64,000 nt of DNA, taken from assembly GCA_030323885.1 (NCBI GenBank), contig CM059187.1, forward strand, positions 124,238,737 through 124,302,736, read 5' to 3'. Of this stretch, positions 64,000-64,000 are shown one piece after another. The DNA is from Branchipolynoe longqiensis. Taxonomy: Eukaryota > Annelida > Polychaeta > Phyllodocida > Polynoidae. The notes below the pieces were generated by a model that had not been told where the DNA came from, searched no databases, and worked only from the letters and a program-made list of their open reading frames with translations. Position numbers and translations under genes: made by a program. The stretch's first letter is position 1; each line of letters starts with the position of its first letter.

Positions 64000-64000
64000 A

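Overview
This window reads as intergenic or intronic DNA of an animal nuclear genome. It has no operons, no Shine-Dalgarno spacing and no long intact host reading frames. It carries tRNA-derived SINEs, many inverted-repeat DNA transposons (MITEs), a LINE fragment, a Ty3/gypsy LTR element, a DIRS-order (Ngaro-like) retrotransposon, minisatellites and long TA or GT tracts. A marine invertebrate, probably a lophotrochozoan such as a mollusc, fits the SINE style and the mix of elements. That guess rests on general resemblance only. I found no complete protein-coding gene. Every credible coding stretch is a mobile-element remnant or a broken member of a multicopy family.

Layout. 1-5.3 kb: SINEs, a TTAA-flanked MITE (called MITE-A here) and two pogo-like MITEs. 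6.4-8.2 kb: a 5'-truncated LINE inserted in a roughly 200-bp tandem repeat. 9-11 kb: tandem and fold-back repeats. 12-17 kb: TA-rich inverted-repeat elements. 17-20.5 kb: GT/G-rich minisatellites. 21-24.4 kb: more SINEs and MITE-A copies. 25.2-26.7 kb: a 72/73-bp minisatellite. 29.1-32.2 kb: two nested fold-back elements ending in a kilobase-scale GT/CA hairpin. 33-39.7 kb: a four-element nest, in which MITE-A is split by a CCGGGG-rich element that is itself split by a gypsy element, with an ACGTAACG-rich element further along. 44.7-48.7 kb: three more fold-back elements. 49.8-53.4 kb: a decayed DIRS-order retrotransposon, reverse strand, interrupted by a MITE. 54.3-56.5 kb: a broken multicopy protein gene, also interrupted by a MITE. 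57-64 kb: SINEs, including one inside another, a LINE tail and a hAT-like MITE.

Two patterns stand out. First, at least seven fold-back families share long terminal inverted repeats and mostly 3-bp TWA target duplications. Each body is built from a different degenerate short oligomer: ACGTAACG, TCCGGGGT, ATGCGAATGCG, CATGCCG, GATTCGCG, GGTCGCAA or CGGACATGAAA. TWA duplications are typical of PIF/Harbinger, so these look like one mobilisation system carrying very different low-complexity cargoes. Second, the SINEs are modular: one body occurs with at least four different tRNA-like heads and two tails, and a second SINE family shares its 3' end with the local LINE.

Regulatory content is sparse. 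Four close matches to the CTCF consensus and one compact AP-1/CRE/CCAAT cluster are the only candidates I can name. Family names (MITE-A, SINE-A, SINE-B, fold-back) are working labels for this window only.
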